A stretch of 64,000 nucleotides of DNA from Coriobacterium glomerans PW2 (GCF_000195315.1 NC_015389.1:1054001-1118000), one strand, 5' to 3'. Positions 17,952-27,086 are shown, counted from the first letter of the stretch. Notes: generated from the letters alone by a model not told the origin. Made by a program: numbers and translations.

Positions 17952-18314
17952 ATGTGCGCCGCCGGCGCTCCGCGCCGGCGGCGTCCCCATCCCGACGGCT
18001 CGCGGCGGCCTACGCACGAGGTGACGCTGTCGCTGGATCGGCGGAGCAGAGCGGCGCTCGACAGGCTGGTCCTCGAGCGCAGATTCGCAGGTCGCCTCTG
18101 CGCCTCGTACAGCTTCGGCGGCGTCGTGGAAGACGCTCTCGAGCTGATCCGGAGCCTTCTCGATTCCGGTGTGGGGTGTGAGACGAGAGGCGTTTGCGCC
18201 GTTCCGTCGGCCGAGATGGTTTCGCGCAAGGTCAAGCTCACGCAGAAGGCGTGGGCAGATGCCCGGCGGCACACCATGCGCATCGACCGATCGGAACGCC
18301 GGGTTCCGATGTGA
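17952..18314 (+). CDS. Small basic protein behind the ParA relic, possible DNA-binding partner
   Basis: A 120-residue frame from ATG 17952 (GTG 17931 is an alternative). After a basic, disordered start comes HEVTLSLDRRSRAALDRLV, which looks like a ribbon strand plus helix, then an amphipathic VVEDALELIRSLL helix, and a basic end. It could be a ribbon-helix-helix or similar partner of a partition ATPase, by analogy with ParA operons. I do not recognise a family and it may itself be a remnant. Confidence 0.4.
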   Translation: MCAAGAPRRRRPHPDGSRRPTHEVTLSLDRRSRAALDRLVLERRFAGRLCASYSFGGVVEDALELIRSLLDSGVGCETRGVCAVPSAEMVSRKVKLTQKAWADARRHTMRIDRSERRVPM

Positions 18315-18440
18315 ACTTGAGTTATCCGGTGGGCGGCCCTGAGCCTGTTGGATGCTCGGAGCTGAGCGGCCGCATCGGCGGCCTGTGACGGCGGCGACGC
18401 CGCGTCTCCGACCAGGCCTGCGGACATGGCACGACAGTCG

Positions 18441-20390
18441 CTATTCTCCAAAGTGCGCCTTGATGTCCTGTACCATTTTATCGATTTCGTAGGCGGATAG
18501 ATTAAGGGCGTATTCAAACGGCACCGGCTGAGCCCCGGAGTGGGACGATTGATTCAACATGACTCTCTTCCCCATGAGATAGGCGCGCGTAACCGTGTCG
18601 GGGCCGTGCCAGCTTGAAGGGCCGTCTTTCGGGAAGATGGCCTCGATGCGCGTCCCGAGAGTCTTGGCCTTACCAAAGAGATCAGGTGAGCAGCTTTCGT
18701 TGAGCTGATCTTCGTAAAGCTGTTTCTCGACCCAGACGCGCAGAGCGATCATCAGCAACTCCTTGTCAAGGCAACGGCAGGCAAACGAGCTCTTGTTCAA
18801 GCTATCGGGCTCGAAGGACTCGATAAGCTTGGCAAGATACTCGTTGCAAAGTTTCTCTTTTTCATAGTCAACGGAACACAATGGCGCGTCATAGTGAAAC
18901 ACAGCGTTTAGCCCGGGGACGCTTTCTCGCTCCGCGACCGCCTTGAGATATTTGATCTTGGTGTTGTATGTCTTGCATCCCATCCTTCCAACCTGCTCGA
19001 TCAAAGCGGCCTGACTGAGAGGTCGGGGGGAGTCCTCGCTATCATCGATCGTGATGGGCTGCTTCCTCAGGCCATCGGACCAGCGATCGAGGCTTTCATA
19101 TTTGAAGCAATTCGGATACTGCGAGTAGGCTATGTTTATGCAGTTGCTGTTGTGGGTGAACATGATGACTGTCTTTTTGACCGAGCTGATGATGTCGATG
19201 AGATCGAAGATCACCGCGTATTGATTAGCTGTGTCGAAGCTGGTGATCGGGTCGTCAAGCACCAGCGTGTCGTCATCGCTCGCGACGAAGTCGTTGATCT
19301 TTACCAGGATGAGGAGCAGGTCGATCTCGCCCGTGCTGTACGTGTCCACTTTGCGCGGAAGCGTGACGGTAAGTGCCTTGTCGACATCATCGAACTTTAT
19401 GGCCTCCTCCTTGACGTCAAACTTGACCGTGAGCAAGCTGACGAGCTCGTCTTTACGTTTCAAGATGTTGCAGTAGAACCGATCTCGCATCGCCTCGAAC
19501 TTCGCAATCCGCTTGCTTAGTTTCCTGAACTCAGTGGAATTCGCTTCGATGCGCTTCGAGTTGTCTTTGCTGCCACCGCAGAGACAGAGGCTGAAGACCG
19601 CGTCCTCGGATGTCAACTTGGCGTCTGACGCCACCTTGAGCAGCGTATCGTAGCCCTTCGCCATGGTGGCGGCATCCTCTCCCGGATGAGATCGCTGATA
19701 ATCCTGTAGCGTCCGAGCTTCAATCTGGCATGCTTGTCTGTGCTTTTCCCTGATGATGCTCGCAACGGATCGCCCGTGGGATGCACCGCAGACCGGACAG
19801 GTCCTCTCGCCTTCGTCGATCCATCGCTCTATGCTCTCGACGGCATCGGCGATGATCTCATTGCGAAACGGTTCGATTTCCTCTTTGAGCGATTTGGCCT
19901 TTTGAAGGTCGCGCCAGTGGGAGACAAAGAACTGCAAGTCCGCGCCTTTGAGCGCGTCTATAAGACCGTCGGCGTCCGCTTTGCTGAATTGCTCAAGGTC
20001 TCCGGCCAAGTCTGCTTTTGCTTTGGGGTGCGAGGGTACCGCGATCCCGATTGTCTTTGCATTGGTTAAGCCCATAGATTTAAGATTGTCCACGAATGCG
20101 CAGCCGGTAAGAAGCTGCTCGGTCTGATTCTTGAGTTCGCTTATGCTCTGCACCCGCGCGCTGATGGTTAGTTTATTTTTCGCGGATTTCGCGAAGTTGG
20201 CGCGGTAATCGCTGCATTCCACAAAGGAGACCTTTTTCGGCCCCTTCTCCTTCAGAGCCCGGTATATCGAGCTTTTGCCAACACCGTTGGGAGCCCATGT
20301 CATTTGCGATTCGCGAAGATCGATCTCCAGCCCCCTCGCGCCGAGATGCTTCATTGAGACGGGGATTTTTAGCTCTTGGGCACTATTCAT
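18441..20390 (-). CDS. PrrC/RloC-like AAA ATPase, possible RNA-cleaving defence protein
   Basis: A 649-residue ABC/SMC-type ATPase. The Walker A reads WAPNGVGKSS (about 33-41), the signature YSTGEIDLLL (351-360), Walker B LVLDDPITSFD (376-386) and the switch histidine is in FTHNSN (412). A CPVCG pair (Cys198, Cys201) sits mid-insert where RloC has its zinc hook, but long coiled coils are lacking. The C-terminal domain has R551-V-W-V-E555 and later LNQSSHSG (His617), an R-X3-E-Xn-H pattern like the anticodon-nuclease triad of PrrC/RloC. ATG 20390 is chosen because GGGAG precedes it; a start at 20414 is possible. It is an orphan gene on the opposite strand to its neighbours, in the decayed island. 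Confidence 0.75.
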   Translation of the reverse strand: MNSAQELKIPVSMKHLGARGLEIDLRESQMTWAPNGVGKSSIYRALKEKGPKKVSFVECSDYRANFAKSAKNKLTISARVQSISELKNQTEQLLTGCAFVDNLKSMGLTNAKTIGIAVPSHPKAKADLAGDLEQFSKADADGLIDALKGADLQFFVSHWRDLQKAKSLKEEIEPFRNEIIADAVESIERWIDEGERTCPVCGASHGRSVASIIREKHRQACQIEARTLQDYQRSHPGEDAATMAKGYDTLLKVASDAKLTSEDAVFSLCLCGGSKDNSKRIEANSTEFRKLSKRIAKFEAMRDRFYCNILKRKDELVSLLTVKFDVKEEAIKFDDVDKALTVTLPRKVDTYSTGEIDLLLILVKINDFVASDDDTLVLDDPITSFDTANQYAVIFDLIDIISSVKKTVIMFTHNSNCINIAYSQYPNCFKYESLDRWSDGLRKQPITIDDSEDSPRPLSQAALIEQVGRMGCKTYNTKIKYLKAVAERESVPGLNAVFHYDAPLCSVDYEKEKLCNEYLAKLIESFEPDSLNKSSFACRCLDKELLMIALRVWVEKQLYEDQLNESCSPDLFGKAKTLGTRIEAIFPKDGPSSWHGPDTVTRAYLMGKRVMLNQSSHSGAQPVPFEYALNLSAYEIDKMVQDIKAHFGE

Positions 20391-20871
20391 GGTTCTGGCT
20401 CCCATCTTGCTCATGACAATGCATGGCTTCTATCCTTTACTATAACGCGGAATTCGTCTCTTGGACCGTGTCGAGCGGATCAGAGATCCTCGGCATTGCC
20501 CCTCTCTGCCCTCGCGCCTCGCCGGCAGTACCCCTGTCGGCCCCTACAAGAATCAGGGGGAGGCTGTGGCGAACCATGGCTCGAAGGTGGTCTGGATGGA
20601 TGGTCGACGCCTCCTTCGCGCCCTGCCGTTTAGTCGCGATGCCGCGGCTCCGGGCATCTGGGTCGCGGAACCCCATCCCGCGAGGTAGATTCACATGGGA
20701 TCTCCCGTGCAGGAGGGGCGAAGAGCCCGCGCGCTCCCTTCGCGCAGTTCCCTTGACGCGGAGTCCCCTGCGGCTCGCATCGCATACAAGCGATGGCGGG
20801 CGCAGGCACCCGCCATCGCCCTGAGAAAGATCGACAGGGACGAGAAGGAAGCCCGGAAAGAGAGGAAAGCG

Positions 20872-21523
20872 ATGAGTGGGATGGTGGCGACCGGAAACGA
20901 GACCGTGGCATCGGCTGTCATAAGAGGAGTGGAGGCGCGGCCTGTGAAAATAGAGTGTTGCATCGAGCGTGGAATGGCGCAGTTCGTTTTCAACGGGGTG
21001 AGCGACGCCGCCGCGCTCGAGCTGCGCCCGCGGGTCCGTTGTGCGATCCGGGGCGCGGGCTACGCCGTGCCGCACGCGTCGGTGACGATTACGGTGTCGT
21101 CATTCGATCAAGACAACGATTCGATCCGCCTCGCCGCCTCTGACCGCCACATTGAGCTGGCGATCGCGGCGGCGGTGCTAGCAGCTTCCGGGCAGGTGCC
21201 CGCCGGGGCAGTGGACGGCCGGCTGCTTGTCGGCTCGCTGGAGCCTGACGGCGGCGCGTCGCTAAACCGCAGAGCGGCGCCCTACGCGGAGCTCGCGCGC
21301 GAGAGGGGTCTTGAGCTGCTCGCAGGGCCTGCATCCGGAGCGGGTTCGCTGCCGGGGACCCCTGCGCTGCATAGGGCCGCTCAGCGCGCTCAGACGAGGT
21401 CGCGAGGCGGTATACATTCTGCGACACCACCTCGAGCCTATCGAGCGCGATGCCGATCTGGCCGAGTGGCCGAGGCTGGGACGCGCCAAGATCGCACTTG
21501 CTCTTAGGCCGCGCTGGGTCTAG
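20872..21523 (+). pseudogene. ComM/YifB (Mg chelatase-like) N-terminal domain, frameshifted
   Basis: Starting at ATG 20872 with AGAGGAAAG upstream, the product matches the N-terminal S5-like domain of ComM/YifB: GMAQFVFNGVSDAAALELRPRVRCAI, then AIAAAVLAASGQVP, LLVGSLEPDG and AELARERGLELL. After about 21330 the matching frame ends and the expected continuation (ALRRGREAVYILRHH) is in the next frame up to 21523, so a frameshift is present. The AAA+ domain that normally follows is absent. Some mobile elements of Gram-positive bacteria carry only this N-terminal piece, so it may be a broken element gene and not a broken chromosomal comM. Confidence 0.6.
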
Positions 21524-21608
21524 GCGTCCTGTCAGCATTCCTGGAATCAGGGGAGAACCCCTTCTTCTGAGTTCGAACGATCCGCGTGATAATGTTACAG
21601 TTGTGGTC

Positions 21609-21833
21609 ATGTCTGCAGCAGTTGCGGGTGTCTCTGTCGTTCTATTTCTCCGGAATGAGTTCAAATCAGGCAAGGCCCGGGCCTCGAGGTATCGATTCAC
21701 AGCAGATCTCCTGTTCATCGCGCTGCTTCCCGTTCTATTTATTGCCATGTTGGCGCTACCGCGCGTAGCCCGCGATCTCATATACTATGGTCTCGGATTC
21801 GGATCCATCTATGTGATCAGAAGATACGTCTGA
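21609..21833 (+). CDS. Small membrane protein, unknown
   Basis: A 74-residue frame beginning MSAAVAGVSVVLFLRNEF, with a hydrophobic start, a basic loop and a strongly hydrophobic second segment (about residues 30-50: FTADLLFIALLPVLFIAML). It ends in a basic tail. No family recognised and no strong ribosome site; the local base composition is lower in G+C than the core. It may be a real small membrane protein or a relic of a larger one. Confidence 0.4.
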   Translation: MSAAVAGVSVVLFLRNEFKSGKARASRYRFTADLLFIALLPVLFIAMLALPRVARDLIYYGLGFGSIYVIRRYV

Positions 21834-22203
21834 TTTTATTCACAGAGGAGGAGAGGGCTGCATCCCAGTTGAATCCGATGCGGTCCTCTTATTCTGTGGT
21901 CCTCACGGGGGAAAGCCCCGTGGAGAAGCGGTTACAGACCGGAAAATGCAGCTGGCTTACTTCTCTTCCGCACTTCCGATTATTCTGTAAAAACAGATAT
22001 CCTATGGTGACTCCAAACAGTATAAATGCCTCACCGGAAGGGAACCTCTACAGCCAAGACATCCTCTTCGGCGCTGGCCTTTAGGGTTCCGGACCGGCGC
22101 CGCGCTCGCTCCGGGGCTCGAGATGCTGTATTTAGTCAACAGTTTCTGAGCAAAATGAAGTGGTGCCGATTTGTCAGACTGTATGCGAGGAGGTGCCATC
22201 TTC

Positions 22204-22420
22204 ATGGCGCGCTGCACGAGGGAGCATAGGGAGAGGGCGCTCGACTTATATGAGAGGTATGAGCTCAGTTCCGCGGACACCATCAGGGAGATCAGCTGCT
22301 CGAGTCCTCGGTTGCTCAGGGTCCGGTACCGCGAGCGGCTCGTTGAGAGGGCCTGCGGTATCGAGTCCGATCGCGGCTCCAAGCTGTCCCGCCGCAGCGA
22401 GGAGCGAGAGGCACGCGGCA
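22204..22420 (+). pseudogene. IS3-type transposase OrfA fragment
   Basis: The frame from ATG 22204 reads MARCTREHRERALDLYERY, then SADTIREI and SPRLLRVRYRE, the layout of the N-terminal helix-turn-helix of IS3-family transposases (ExRxRAVELYxxY, then a second helix pair). The similarity ends around 22420 and the frame runs on into unrelated sequence. No catalytic DDE part is found and I see no inverted repeats, so it is an insertion sequence remnant. Confidence 0.5.
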
Positions 22421-22660
22421 CCGGACCGCTGTCTCACGCACGGCAGACGCCTCGAGCGCACCGATGGCACCTTCACGCATGCGGTCCGACGAATCGCCAC
22501 TACCTCGTTCTTTTCAATCTCCGTGATTATTCTGCTCAAGTATTATTGAAAATCAACACGCCACAGACGAAGCGGAGGCCACTTTGTACCAATAGGATTC
22601 CTTTGGTTGTTGCGATGAGAGGGCCGGCACGTTACCATGATGCGAACGAGAGGGGATGCC

Positions 22661-23860
22661 ATGAGCGACGAATCAGCACCGGCCGCGCTATCCGGTTCAA
22701 CTGACGGGAAATCAAAGGAATTGAAGTCCGCTCAGAAGTTGCGAGAGTTCTGGGGCGACAAAAACTTCCTTTTCGGAAAGACCTCCACGACGGAATGGCG
22801 CGAAATGGCCATCGAGAACCGTGGCCTGCTCGCGGCGATGCACCCTGATGACATCCGCCGTATCGAGGAGCAGCTCAAAGGGAAGGCCTCCGAATGGTTT
22901 AAGAGAAAGGGAAACGAGGGCTTCCTCTACTACATCAACGGATTTGAGGGAGATGTCTCCCACGCGCGGCTGCTCCCGATCGACAATCCGACTGTGATTC
23001 CGCTGCAAATACTTCACATTCGATGGGTGAGCGGTTGCACCGCGTTTCACCCGAAAGCCATGCTCAGGCCCATACCCCCTCATCCCTTCATGGGGTCATT
23101 TCACAAAGGAACGCGCATCGTGGTGCTGGGGTACAACCCCCAGTTCGCGCAGCGGCCGTCCGACGCTGAGGAGGCCAGACTGTTCGATAAGGATCAGGAC
23201 GAAGTTCTCAGATCATTCGCTGAAGCCAAGCCGTTCCTACCGTGGCTGAGCAGCTCTGAAACATGGAGATGGCACCGTGAGGAGCTGTACGCGTCGTTGT
23301 GCAGGTTCGTCTGTGCCTCAGTCGGGACAGATAACTGGAACGCTCTGTCCGACTGGCTTGGCGTTCGGCTTGCGCAGATCGAGGTGTCCGGCTATCCGAC
23401 TCACAATATCAGACGCTGCCATTGCGAGAAGTCTCTGCGAAAGCTGCTGAACGGCATCGATCGTGACCAGATCAGCGAGGCCCTTCTACCCTCTCAGGAG
23501 ATGGCGCTGGCTCTGATCCGGGATCTCATCTGCTACACCAGTTGCGTCTTTATCGTTCAGCCCGGACCGTTCAAGTTCTGGGTCAAGCATATTGAAAAAA
23601 ACTTTGGCGAATGCGTGGCGGTTCATTTTCGTGATAGGTCGTTCATCAACACGGATCGGCGGAATGCACCTTGGAAGATCAGATGGGACAGCATTGCCCG
23701 GTGGGCGGACTGCACGGACGATGAAGGTAAGCTCATCTGGAGCCGCATCACCAAGGAGAAACGAAAACACACGACCAGTACGGCACAGGTGAAGTTCAAC
23801 GAGGCGATTGGCGATGAGCTCAGATCAGCGCTCGCCGCGGCCGCATCGAGCCGACGCTAA
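22661..23860 (+). CDS. Unknown 399-residue protein of the island
   Basis: Starts at ATG 22661 with GAGAGGGG upstream (a longer frame from 22637 lacks a site). The product is soluble, without signal peptide or membrane segments. Noticeable parts are a WGDKNFLFGKTSTTEWREMAI-like N-terminus, GTRIVVLGYNPQFAQRP near residue 150, a Trp-rich PFLPWLSSSETWRWHRE block, and VIVQPG-like FIVQPGPFKFW near residue 295. The GYNPQF segment after a hydrophobic strand is slightly like the motif that opens uracil-DNA glycosylase folds, but no second motif confirms this. No family assigned. Gene order gives no partner. Confidence 0.7.
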   Translation: MSDESAPAALSGSTDGKSKELKSAQKLREFWGDKNFLFGKTSTTEWREMAIENRGLLAAMHPDDIRRIEEQLKGKASEWFKRKGNEGFLYYINGFEGDVSHARLLPIDNPTVIPLQILHIRWVSGCTAFHPKAMLRPIPPHPFMGSFHKGTRIVVLGYNPQFAQRPSDAEEARLFDKDQDEVLRSFAEAKPFLPWLSSSETWRWHREELYASLCRFVCASVGTDNWNALSDWLGVRLAQIEVSGYPTHNIRRCHCEKSLRKLLNGIDRDQISEALLPSQEMALALIRDLICYTSCVFIVQPGPFKFWVKHIEKNFGECVAVHFRDRSFINTDRRNAPWKIRWDSIARWADCTDDEGKLIWSRITKEKRKHTTSTAQVKFNEAIGDELRSALAAAASSRR

Positions 23861-24156
23861 GCCGGGCACAGGGGCCCTACGCCGATGCAAACGGGCAGTC
23901 CCGACGATGTCCATAGTATCCTTGTCCGATTCCCAGAAAGTCCATGATTTCTCAGATTCACTCCAATTTGATCATATTATGTTCGAAAAGCGAGGCCTCA
24001 GATGGATCTATGAAGCCTAGGTCTGAGATCACTTCAAAAGGACTGATATATATGAATTCGAAGGTTCCCAATGCTTACTTTCTTGAGGAGAGCAGATGGG
24101 AAACCGAGTCGTACAAGATCAAAAGCCTCAGCCCCTTCCAAACGTGTGATCAAGAA
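23861..24156. other. Gap with falling G+C content
   Basis: About 300 bases of increasingly A+T-rich sequence leading into the permease relic. A 103-codon frame (23944-24255) covers it, but only its last third resembles a protein. From ATG 24052 a short lead might have belonged to the relic. Nothing else seen. Confidence 0.35.
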
Positions 24157-24540
24157 ATGATAATCAAGCATTTTCTATACAATATGAAGGAGAATATCGG
24201 TCGCACTATGTTGATCATCATTTCAATAATGATAGCGTCATCAGCTTGTTTTTAAATTTCGCCATAGGATCCGATGTCGTCAAACAATACACCCTCTTGC
24301 AAAGAAATATCTGCCATAAATACAATGCTATGGTAACCTCAGTTCAGAATTACTTTAATTATTCAGATATTATACTTGACAAAAATGACTCATACGATGT
24401 GCTGGGAATAACGGTTGCAAGTATTGTAAGCACTGACTGGAGAGGCACGTATAAACTCTACGGTACGAATGTTAAAAATGCTGTTAACACCGGACTTCTG
24501 GTTTTGAAAAATCAGTCATCAAAATCAGCTGTTCGCGTTC
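24157..24540 (+). pseudogene. FtsX-like ABC permease, N-terminal fragment with frameshift
   Basis: From ATG 24157 the frame reads IIKHFLYNMKENIGRTMLI and IISIMIASSAC, the usual N-terminal cytoplasmic helix and first membrane segment of FtsX/MacB-type permeases. It hits TAA at 24253-24255 directly after a run of five T (24249-24253). Shifting by one base there continues smoothly as FLNFAIGSDVVKQYTLL for about 100 more residues, then homology ends. So the gene has both a homopolymer frameshift and a 3' truncation. The sequence is clearly more A+T-rich than the core, suggesting foreign origin. Confidence 0.5.
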
Positions 24541-24577
24541 TGTCGTTGCGAACGAGGCTTGAAAGAAAGGAAGAACG

Positions 24578-25282
24578 ATGCCGAAGAATTCACCAAGAAG
24601 ATATCTGCTGGCGATCTACTGGATCCTGTCGATTTTGCCCTTCATCGTCACGTACGCGTTCTACCCCTACATCCAAGACAGAATCGCAATCCATTTTGGT
24701 TTGTCAGGCGTGGCGAACGGATGGGCCAATAAATCCATGATAGCGGCTTTTCCCGTGATCTTTTTCGTGGTCGCATGCGGGATTCAGCTGATAAACCGAT
24801 ACGCACTGAAATACTCTACAACGTCTGACAGGGATAAAACAGTGGCAAGGAAGTATCTGCTGGTTGCCATGATAGTCGTTCTTCTCGTCTTCAACGTCAT
24901 TACCGCTTCCGTCATCGTTGTGAATGCTCCCGCCCTACCACTGCATCCCGCTTTTGACGGTTCGAGTGTTTTTAAACTCGTATTCGCGCTCATCGGAATC
25001 CTGCTGCTGCTCTCCGGCGTCTACGGCGTCTTCTTCTCAGACAGGACGAAGCAGAATCGATTCATCGGCGCTCGGGTCCCCTGGGAGCTTGACGACAGGT
25101 CCTGGTTGTCGCTTCAGCGTTTCTCTGGACGAAACTCAATAGTCGCAGGTCTGGTCGAGCTGGTGGCCTGCGGAATCGTGTTGCCACTTGAACAGTCTGC
25201 ATTGGTCACGATCGCAATCGGATCTCTGATGGCCGTCGCGACCCTTTTGCGCGGAAGATCGCTGCGCGTGAGATCCGAATAG
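24578..25282 (+). CDS. SdpI/YhfL-family membrane protein (DUF1648 + SdpI domain)
   Basis: A 234-residue protein with about six to seven membrane segments. The N-terminal DUF1648-type block has YIQDRIAIHFGLSGVANGW, and the C-terminal SdpI block has GARVPWELDDRSWLSLQRFSGR. SdpI gives Bacillus subtilis immunity to its own killing factor SdpC; many homologues are orphan and their role is unclear. Start ATG 24578 follows GAAAGAAAGGAAG. The FtsX permease relic next to it suggests an old bacteriocin immunity or transport module that has lost its other parts. Confidence 0.85.
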   Translation: MPKNSPRRYLLAIYWILSILPFIVTYAFYPYIQDRIAIHFGLSGVANGWANKSMIAAFPVIFFVVACGIQLINRYALKYSTTSDRDKTVARKYLLVAMIVVLLVFNVITASVIVVNAPALPLHPAFDGSSVFKLVFALIGILLLLSGVYGVFFSDRTKQNRFIGARVPWELDDRSWLSLQRFSGRNSIVAGLVELVACGIVLPLEQSALVTIAIGSLMAVATLLRGRSLRVRSE

Positions 25283-25324
25283 TCCTCGCTTCGCCGGATC
25301 GCTTGCAGAGGCCGATCGTCTGCC

Positions 25325-25624
25325 GTGCGAGCCCAGATCGTCCATCGAGTACGCGCTGTAGCCTTCATAGCGGTAGCTTGCATCGATGCTCCTCATGAAA
25401 ACCTGCCGATCGCCTCCTATGTTGGTGAGGGCTTCGCTGAGCAGCAGCTTGATCTCCGTTTGGCGCACGGGACTGCGTTCAATGGCGAAAAGGTAATCTT
25501 CTTTGTCCACGAGACTCTAGTCCGCGACGCGCTCGAGTTCCTTTTTGAGGATGGCATCGAGCCAGATGCGCGTGCCGCGACAGTTGCCCTCGCGAAACGG
25601 GTGCGAGACATTCATTTCCACATT
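25325..25624 (-). pseudogene. Fic-domain protein, truncated and interrupted by a stop
   Basis: Read on the minus strand, one frame gives [15 protein letters not shown], then [16 protein letters not shown], a TAG stop (25517-25519), and SLVDKEDYLFAIERSPV, TEIKLLLSEALT and SYRYEGY. These are the active-site region and tail of Fic/Doc AMP-transferases. The stop stands where the family has Trp (TGG to TAG), and the motif HPFREGNGR has Cys in place of the second Gly. The 5' part is missing. Two short plus-strand frames over the same bases are shadows. It is a dead toxin gene. Confidence 0.75.
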
Positions 25625-25811
25625 TCACCGACCGCTCTTGTCCTGACTCTGTTTGGAATAGCGACGGTCGGAATCCATCTTTTTATTGCCACCATTATAT
25701 GGACGCTGCTCACTGTGTACATGGATAGCAGCTTCTTCGCTGTTTGCACCTATAGTGCTGTAGGGTTCTTCGTCTGGTTTGCTCTGACATGGGCTTCTCA
25801 ATAACAATCAC

Positions 25812-26123
25812 GTGAACCAACTCCAATACCCCATAAAGAAAGCCCGTCTCAAGTTTTACAGGTGGGCGAATGCGCACCTACTCCGTGCCCTTCTGTGCGC
25901 CATTTTGGCTGTGGTAACGTTTGGGTCTCTCGCGGGCTTTTCTTTCCCCCCGGAGATGAAAGCGCCCAAGGACGGATGCAGGTTCGAGATCGTTGATATC
26001 TTCGAGGGGGAGCGGGCGATCGTGAAGCGGATAGATTGCAAAAGAGAACAGGGGAAATATGTCTATTATTTCGTCTATTCTTCCATCCGCCTTGGCGACG
26101 GCTACAAGGTGACCGAGGGCTGA
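25812..26123 (+). CDS. Small single-membrane-segment protein, unknown
   Basis: A 103-residue frame with GTG start. A basic N-terminus is followed by one hydrophobic segment (HLLRALLCAILAVVTFGSLAG, residues about 22-42) and an outside domain of mixed charge with FEIVDIFEGERAIVKRIDC. That layout fits a small anchored protein. No family recognised and no strong ribosome site, so coding status is moderate. The stretch before it (25625-25804) also encodes two hydrophobic segments in frame but without a start, likely a membrane protein remnant. Confidence 0.4.
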   Translation: MNQLQYPIKKARLKFYRWANAHLLRALLCAILAVVTFGSLAGFSFPPEMKAPKDGCRFEIVDIFEGERAIVKRIDCKREQGKYVYYFVYSSIRLGDGYKVTEG

Positions 26124-26755
26124 ATAATCGGCTTCCTTTTAAGCGCCGCCCGCGGGTGACCCGCTGAGACCTGTTGTTGTTAAATTCTTCTCGCGTCCTG
26201 CGATCAAATCGCTCGCAGGATTGTGATTTGATCATCCGATGCGCATTGTGGCTCAGTGCGAGAGCGCCGGTTCGCGAGATCGAGATCTTCATCTCCGCTG
26301 CCGAGATCATGTTATGCGACGGGAAGAAGATTTGCCTAGTGGACATCTTAGCTCGATCTTTGGAACTACACCTGAAACATCGCTTTCAGCATCAGCGAAT
26401 TCAAAGTATGTGTAAAAGTGCACGACGATAAGAATTCTTTGAGCTACTTCTTCAGTTTCCCGGGGACGATCGGGTTAAAGGATTCTCTAAAAAATCGAGG
26501 ACCAAACAACGTTGCTTACCGGAGTGCATTGTTAAACTGAGGCAATTTGAAAGTTCAGTATCTCATGGAACAACGTGAGGCGAGCAATGGAAAGCTCGTC
26601 ACTTAGCGCGCTCATTCCGACGTGCGAAGGCGATCAAGACACATAATAATGCTAAAAGTTGCGTCTGCTCACTTGACCATAAAGGTTGGATTGATAGCAT
26701 ATTCAACAAAGACTTGGTTTCGTGTGACATCTATGCTGTACGGGGGTTGATACCG
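26124..26755. other. About 630 bases without a supported gene
   Basis: An 85-codon frame (26174-26431, plus) and a longer minus-strand frame overlap here, but neither resembles a known protein or has a ribosome site I trust. The A+T-rich tail just upstream of 26756 may hold the promoter of the next gene. No repeats or hairpins with T runs were seen. Confidence 0.35.
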
Positions 26756-27034
26756 ATGGATACGCGTCAATCCGAAGACTCGAGCGATTTCAAGCGAAGG
26801 TATCTCAAGGATGGAAAGATGACTTCTATTCCATCCAAGCAGAAGTACCGTACGGAGATGCTTCTGTATCTGGGATCCTTGTTCACTCCGGATCGCATAT
26901 ATTGCGAGCCTGAGGTCAATGCGACATTGCAAGCACATTTCCAAGACTTCGCCTATTTGAGAAGGGCCTTGGTCGATGGGCGCATCCTCGAGCGCAGCAG
27001 CGACGGATCGCGATACTGGCTGATATCAAAGTGA
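26756..27034 (+). CDS. DUF2087-domain protein
   Basis: A 92-residue protein whose whole length fits DUF2087: FKRRYLKDGKMTSIPSKQKYR, LGSLFTPDRIYCEPEVNATL, DFAYLRRALVDGRILERSSDG and a final YW. The Y-x-E-x-E-V-N and LRRxLVD elements are diagnostic. In other proteins this domain follows a helix-turn-helix or stands alone, and it is presumed to bind nucleic acid or protein. ATG 26756 is chosen over an upstream TTG (26714), since the family begins here. Confidence 0.8.
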   Translation: MDTRQSEDSSDFKRRYLKDGKMTSIPSKQKYRTEMLLYLGSLFTPDRIYCEPEVNATLQAHFQDFAYLRRALVDGRILERSSDGSRYWLISK

Positions 27035-27086
27035 TCGGGCACATATTCGGGAACGATCTCCGCTCGCTGCTCGGCGCAGCATTTTT

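Noticed and set aside
20440-21075. 211-codon minus-strand frame
   Set aside because: Antisense to the ComM-like gene start, no ribosome site, and its product resembles no protein family.
25325-25804. 159-codon plus-strand frame
   Set aside because: Its first half is the complement of the Fic relic. Only the last 60 codons are hydrophobic and lack a start codon.
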